In this document: positions 59,952 to 64,000 of the stretch, one piece after another
Numbering within the stretch: the first letter of the stretch is position 1
Layout of the letters: every line of letters starts with the position of its first letter
Origin: Acidimicrobiales bacterium
Lineage (GTDB): Bacteria > Actinomycetota > Acidimicrobiia > Acidimicrobiales > Iamiaceae
Assembly: GCA_035630295.1 (NCBI GenBank)
Contig: DASQKY010000042.1
Location: 408,202 to 472,201, forward strand
Length of the DNA: 64,000 nucleotides
Reading direction: 5' to 3'
Program-made: the position numbers and the translations under genes
Notes under the pieces: model-generated
The model's input: only the letters and a program-made list of their open reading frames with translations
What the model was told of the DNA's origin: nothing
The model's database searches: none

Positions 59952-61175
59952 GTGACCCGGCGGGCGCCCCGCCCCCTCGACCACGTGCTGGGTGCGGCCG
60001 CCTACCTCCCCGGCCGGTCGGTGCCGGGGTTGGTGAAGCTCTCGTCGAACGAGTCGGTGGTGCCGCCGAGCCGCGCCGTGGAGGCGGCCATCACCGCCGC
60101 GGTGGCCGGGCTGAACCGCTACCCACCGCACCTGCCGGCCGCGGTGCGCGACGCCGTTGCTCGGTACCTGGTGGGCCACGCCGGGGCGCCGGGACCCCTG
60201 GACCCGGACCGGGTGCTGGTGGGCAACGGCTCGGTCACCCTCCTGCGCCAGGTCTTCGAGGCCTACGTGGCCGACGGCGCCCGGGTGGTGGTGGCCTGGC
60301 CGTCGTTCGAGGCCTACCCGCTCTTCGCCCACCTGCGCCGGGCCGCGTTCGTGCGGGTGCCCCTGGCCGGCGGCCTGTTCGACGTGGACGGCTTGGTCGA
60401 GGCGGTGTCCGACCCGGCCACCCGGCTGGTGCTCCTGACCACGCCCAACAACCCGACCGGGGGCGAGCTGGGCCACGACGACGTGGCCCGCATCGCCGAT
60501 GCCGCCCCCGACGGCTGCCTGGTGGTGGTGGACAACGCCTACGGCGAGTTCCAGCGCAACGTCGACGGCGTCCGCCCCTTCGCCCTGCTGGACGGCCGCC
60601 CGCACGTGCTGGTGCTGCGCACGCTGGCCAAGGCGTTCTCGCTGGCCGGGTTGCGGGTGGGCTACGGCGTGGGGGACCCGGAGGTGGTGGAGGCGGTCGA
60701 CCGGGTGCGGTCCCCGTTCGAGGTCAACGCGCTGGCCCAGGCGGCGGCGGTGGCCGCCCTGGCCGACGACGAGGTCGAGGGCGTGGTGACCCGGGCCGAG
60801 GCGCTGGTGGCCGAGCGCCGCCGCTGCATCGCCGCCCTGTGGGACGGGGGCCTGCCGGTGGGGGAGAGCCAGGGCAACTTCGTGTGGCTGCCCACCGGCT
60901 CGGCCACGGCCACCTTCGTGGAGCGCTTCGCGGCCGACGGCTACGTGGTGCGGGCCTTCACCGACGACGGCATCCGGGTCACCGTGGTGGGCCCGGACGA
61001 CGACGACGCCTGGGTGGCCAGCGCCCTGCGCACCTGGGCCCTCCCCGAGCTGGCACCCGTGCGGGAGCGGGTGGCCGACGCCGTGGCCGAGGCCCGTCCC
61101 ACCGTCGCCACCGGGGTCGAGACTGCGGCCACCCAGGCCCTCAGCTACGCCACCGCCACCCGCCTCCAGGCCTGA
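59952..61175 (+). CDS. Class I/II aminotransferase (HisC/aromatic type)
   Basis: A 407-residue pyridoxal-phosphate enzyme of fold type I, closest in pattern to histidinol-phosphate or aromatic aminotransferases. It shows KLSSNESVVPPSRAVEAAI, LVGNGSVTLLRQVFEAY, LLTTPNNPTGGELGH, VVVDNAYGEFQR, the Schiff-base Lys in LRTLAKAFSLAGLRVGYG and the C-terminal Arg region FTDDGIRVTVV. The GTG at 59952 follows the fusion gene by 10 bases. With that neighbour it would complete phenylpyruvate or arogenate transamination. A C-terminal extension of about 40 residues is unusual. Confidence 0.85.
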   Translation: MTRRAPRPLDHVLGAAAYLPGRSVPGLVKLSSNESVVPPSRAVEAAITAAVAGLNRYPPHLPAAVRDAVARYLVGHAGAPGPLDPDRVLVGNGSVTLLRQVFEAYVADGARVVVAWPSFEAYPLFAHLRRAAFVRVPLAGGLFDVDGLVEAVSDPATRLVLLTTPNNPTGGELGHDDVARIADAAPDGCLVVVDNAYGEFQRNVDGVRPFALLDGRPHVLVLRTLAKAFSLAGLRVGYGVGDPEVVEAVDRVRSPFEVNALAQAAAVAALADDEVEGVVTRAEALVAERRRCIAALWDGGLPVGESQGNFVWLPTGSATATFVERFAADGYVVRAFTDDGIRVTVVGPDDDDAWVASALRTWALPELAPVRERVADAVAEARPTVATGVETAATQALSYATATRLQA

Positions 61176-61290
61176 CCACCCGTCAGCCGGGGGGGCGCCG
61201 GCGGACGAGGTCGACGGAGCGATGGCGCGTGCCATCGTCGGCTGGCGCCCACGGTTTCCTGGCCGCCGCGGTCCGGGTAAGGCGGCCGGC

Positions 61291-62846
61291 GTGACCACCG
61301 TCGGCCCCTACCGGCTCCTCGGCCTGGCGGGGGAGGGGACGGCGGGGTCGGTGTGGTGGGCGGTGCGGGACGGGCCGATGGCCCAGGTGGTGGCGATCAA
61401 GCGGGCCTCGACTTCCACCGGCCCCGACGGGCGCGACCGGCTGCGCCGGGAGGCCGCGGTGCTGGCCGACCTCGACCACCCTCACATCGTGCGGGTGCTC
61501 GACGTGCTCGACGACGGTGACGGCGTGGCCGTGGTGATGGCCCCGGCCCGGGGTGGGTCGCTCCACGACCTGCTGGCCCAGCGAGCCCGCCTCCTCCCGG
61601 GCCAGGTGGTGGCGGTCCTGGCCCCGGTGGCCGACGCCCTGGCCTCGGCCCACCGGCGAGGCGTCCTCCACGGTGACGTGAAGCCGGCCAACATCCTCTT
61701 CACCAGCGACGGCGAGCCCCTGCTGGGCGACTTCGGCGTGGCCCGGCACGTCCGCCCCCCGCCGGGGGATGGCGCGCCGGGGCGGCCGGGTGTCGAGGGC
61801 ACCGCCGGCTACGTCGACCCCGAGCTGGTGGCCACCGGCCGGCCCGACCCCCGCAACGACGTCTACGGGCTGGCCGTGGTGGCCTACCTGTGCCTGACCG
61901 CCCAGCTCCCCCACGACGGCCGGACCGCGGATGAGGCCCTCGCCCGGGCCGAGGCCGGCGACCACCCGTCGCTGGGCGACGACCCGGCGGTGCCACGAGC
62001 GCTGGCCGAGGTGGTCGAGGCGGCCCTGGACCGCGACCCGGCCCGTCGCCCGCCGTCGGCCGACACCCTGGGCCGCGCACTGCGGTCCGCCGTCCCTCCC
62101 GGCGCGGTGGCGTTGCCCGGGCCGGCCCGGCGCGCCCGCCTCGACCCCAACCCCGGGCCCAGTGGTGGCGGTCCCGGCCGGCCCGGCCCGCACCCGGTCA
62201 GCACCGGCGGCCTGGCCCCGGGTGGCCGCGCCCCGCAGGGCACCCGCTCCTTCGGGCCCCGGCCCCCGGAGCCGGCCCCGGCGGCGCGGGCGGGCGGGCC
62301 GCCCGCGCCCTCCTGGTCGCCGGCGCGGTGGTCGCCGCGGCCGTCGGCGCGGTGGCCACCGGGCGGTGGGCGGTCGCCCGGCTGGCCGGGGAGGAGGCGC
62401 CCGGCCCGGTGGCCGTCGCCGCCGGGGCCCGTCCCGTCGGCCTCGCCTGCCCCGAGCTGCCACCCCTGGACGCGCCCCCGGGCGCCCGGGAGATGGAGGC
62501 CGACCTCCTGGGCACCGGCTGCCCCGTCCCCCTGGCCTGGGACGGTCGCGTCCTCTCGGTGCGCCTGGCGCCCACCGACGTGGCGCCCCGCCGTTACCAG
62601 CTCGATGCCCGCCGGGGCGGGTCGGGCCAGCTCCTCCTGGGTGATTGGGACTGCGACGGCTCCGAGACGCCGGGCTACTACCAGCCCGCCACCGGCGTCG
62701 TCTCCTACTTCGGGCCGGTGCCCGAACGGGTGGGCCAGAAGCTCAGCGCCCGCACCGAGGACACCGGCGTGCTCGACGGCCGGGCCACGGTCACCGGCGG
62801 CGGCGCCGAGGGCTGCGACGGCCTGGAGGTGGTGCCCCGAGCCTGA
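61291..62846 (+). CDS. Receptor-type Ser/Thr protein kinase, frameshifted before the membrane helix
   Basis: The kinase domain (about 1-270) has the G-loop LAGEGTAGSV, VVAIKRAS with the ATP Lys, LHGDVKPANILF, LLGDFGVAR and VEGTAGYVDPELV. HRD is HGD and APE is DPE, so it is a non-RD kinase. A Pro/Gly linker follows, but the membrane helix (ALLVAGAVVAAAVGAVATG) and the extracellular domain ending at 62846 are in another frame. A CGGG-triplet repeat (62287-62298) lies at the joint; one extra CGGG unit, or one extra base, restores the frame. The GTG at 61291 starts just before the first strand. Confidence 0.8.
62287..62298 (+). repeat. CGGG x3 tetranucleotide repeat at the kinase frameshift
   Basis: CGGG is repeated three times at 62287-62298. 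Because the unit is not a multiple of three, gain of one unit would put the kinase and its membrane/extracellular part back in frame. Confidence 0.75.
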
Positions 62847-62925
62847 CCGGTCCACCGAGCCCCCCCGCCCGGCCGGAACGACCCGAGTACCGCTACGGTT
62901 GGCGCCCTGATGGACGGAGCGGATC

Positions 62926-63519
62926 ATGGCTGACCAGGCCACCTTCGCCGAGCAGGCCATGCCCCTCATGGGCTCGCTCTACTCCGCGGCCCTGCGCATG
63001 ACCCGGAACCCGTCGGACGCCGAGGATCTCGTCCAGGAGACCTACCTCAAGGCCTACCGGGGCTTCGGGGGCTTCGAGCAGGGCACCAACCTGAAGGCCT
63101 GGCTCTACCGCATCCTGACCAACACCTACATCAACATCTACCGGGCCAAGAAGCGCCGGCCCGACGAGACCGAGCTCGACGAGGTCGAGGACCTCTACCT
63201 CTACCGCCGCCTGGGGGGCCTGGAAGCGGCCCAGATCAGCCGCAGCGCCGAGGACGAGTTGATGGACTGGTTCACCGAGGCGGAGGTGAAGGAGGCGGTC
63301 GAGGACCTGCCCGAGCAGTTCCGGCTGGCCGTCCTCCTGGCCGACATCGAGGGGTTCTCCTACAAGGAGATCGCCGAGATCCTCGACATCCCGATGGGCA
63401 CCGTGATGAGCCGCCTCCACCGCGGAAGAAAGGCCCTGCAGAAGCGGTTGTACGAGTTCGCGACGGAGCGGGGCCTGGTGGAGCGCCCCGTGCCGGTGGA
63501 CGCACGCCCCGAGCCGTAG
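62926..63519 (+). CDS. ECF RNA polymerase sigma factor (SigR/SigH type)
   Basis: A 197-residue ECF sigma factor. Region 2 reads [26 protein letters not shown] and [25 protein letters not shown]; region 4 ends [36 protein letters not shown]. This is the disulfide-stress group of Streptomyces SigR and Mycobacterium SigH. GGAG precedes the ATG. A TACGGT at 62894-62899 may be the promoter. The next gene, 11 bases on, is its anti-sigma factor. Confidence 0.92.
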   Translation: MADQATFAEQAMPLMGSLYSAALRMTRNPSDAEDLVQETYLKAYRGFGGFEQGTNLKAWLYRILTNTYINIYRAKKRRPDETELDEVEDLYLYRRLGGLEAAQISRSAEDELMDWFTEAEVKEAVEDLPEQFRLAVLLADIEGFSYKEIAEILDIPMGTVMSRLHRGRKALQKRLYEFATERGLVERPVPVDARPEP

Positions 63520-63530
63520 GAGCCTCGCGA

Positions 63531-63797
63531 ATGGACGACCACGAGGAGGCGGGAGTCCGACCGTCCGACTGCGAGACGGTGCTCCGCGAGCTGTACGCCT
63601 TCCTCGACGGTGAGCTCACCTCCGGCCGCCGTCAGGCCATCGAGCGCCACCTCGGCGGGTGCCACGACTGCATCGGCGCGTACGACTTCGAGGCCGAGCT
63701 GAAGATCGTGATCGCGGCGCGCTGCCACGACGAGGCGCCGCCCACGCTCCGCGACCGCATCGCCGACGCCCTCGAGCGCCTCGACACCGAGCCCTAG
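63531..63797 (+). CDS. Zinc-binding redox anti-sigma factor (RsrA-like)
   Basis: An 88-residue ZAS-domain protein. It has the first Cys at residue 14 (DCETVLRELYAFLDGEL) and the HxxxCxxC motif in ERHLGGCHDC (about 42-50), which together bind zinc and release the sigma factor when oxidised to a disulfide. A well placed AGGAG precedes the ATG. The system controls thiol and thioredoxin genes in relatives. Confidence 0.92.
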   Translation: MDDHEEAGVRPSDCETVLRELYAFLDGELTSGRRQAIERHLGGCHDCIGAYDFEAELKIVIAARCHDEAPPTLRDRIADALERLDTEP

Positions 63798-63873
63798 GCG
63801 AGCCTCGGCACCGAGCCCGAGGGCGACCGGGCCGTCGCCGCCCCCGGCTTGGGGGGTGGGACGCGGGCCTGGG

Positions 63874-63879
63874 TACCAT
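63874..63879 (+). promoter_or_regulatory. -10 box (TACCAT) of the last gene
   Basis: TACCAT ends 7 bases before the ATG at 63887, with no ribosome-binding site. Confidence 0.55.
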
Positions 63880-63886
63880 GCCGCCC

Positions 63887-64000
63887 ATGATCGAACTCCT
63901 CGCCGCCGAGGTCTGGCACTACTGGATCGGCGTCCTGCTCGCCGGCGGCGCGCTGCTCGCCGTCCTGGCCGCCATCGTCGGCTACCTCGCCAAGGTCCAG
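63887..64000 (+). CDS. Start of a small membrane protein (partial)
   Basis: The first 38 codons of a gene cut by the window edge. It starts MIELLAAEVWHYWIGVLLAG and holds one clear hydrophobic helix (VLLAGGALLAVLAAIVGYL), followed by a basic residue. It could be a short single-helix membrane protein or the beginning of a longer one. Confidence 0.55.
   Translation, partial: MIELLAAEVWHYWIGVLLAGGALLAVLAAIVGYLAKVQ

Overview
This is one end-to-end stretch of a very GC-rich (low-to-mid 70 % by eye) bacterial chromosome. GTG starts are common, genes are tightly packed and often overlap by GTGA. Several features point to Actinomycetota: a SigR/RsrA-type redox sigma pair, ergothioneine genes egtB/egtD, a ClpC with a UvrB/C motif, a topA-tmk-holB run, and many start codons placed 6-8 bases after a TANNNT box (leaderless mRNAs). 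A Spo0H-like sigma factor next to rlmB and a secreted DUF4214/Ig-like protein suggest a deep-branching class such as Acidimicrobiia (Iamia-like); that placement is inference. No rRNA, CRISPR array, prophage or intact insertion sequence is visible.

Layout. 1-10.6 kb: the tail of a TPR-like protein, nadC, a complete GluABCD-type glutamate ABC transporter, coaX, lysS, then an SDR epimerase, an acyltransferase-like protein, an alpha/beta hydrolase and ogt. 10.7-13.1 kb: a NarL-type two-component pair on the minus strand and a LOG-family protein. 13.3-30.5 kb: clpC, a LuxR-family ATPase regulator, radA, disA, ispD, ispF, rlmB and a SigH-like sigma factor, in the same order as the Bacillus clpC-to-sigH region. 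It is interrupted by an island (21.3-27.2 kb) with a dienelactone hydrolase, a large secreted DUF4214 protein, a class III nucleotide cyclase and a Crp/Fnr regulator. 30.5-43 kb: a decayed DUF4214 paralogue, fdhD, egtD/egtB, tRNA-Thr(UGU), a PAS-GGDEF-EAL protein, topoisomerase IB, a CsbD-like protein, a truncated DUF3263-like gene coupled to a LytR_C protein, convergent otsB and otsA, and glycerate kinase. 43-54.4 kb: a DUF1998-type helicase, an anti-sigma/antagonist pair, an acyl-CoA dehydrogenase, arfB, topA-tmk-holB, a second dienelactone hydrolase and tRNA-Thr(CGU). 54.4-64 kb: an AT-rich junction with a decayed ATPase, a cold-shock protein, an XRE/nucleotidyltransferase pair, a three-gene prephenate-related cluster, a receptor-type Ser/Thr kinase split by a frameshift, the SigR/RsrA pair, and the start of one more gene.

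The most unusual observations are these. (1) The large secreted protein is out of frame with its own signal peptide by one base in an 11-base G/C homopolymer, which looks like an ON/OFF switch or a base-calling error. (2) A 123-nt three-hairpin element lies downstream of that gene and again, with compensatory stem changes, downstream of the decayed paralogue 9 kb away. (3) The XRE/nucleotidyltransferase module has an 18-bp palindrome lying on its own -10 box. (4) A fused TyrA-like/PheA-like protein with altered active-site positions sits between an unknown protein and an aminotransferase. (5) A dispersed palindromic repeat family (TTCTGAGGCGCC...GGCGCCTCAGAA) occurs at gene ends. Start codons were moved from the longest open frame wherever a -10 box, a ribosome-binding site, a GTGA overlap or family length argued for it.
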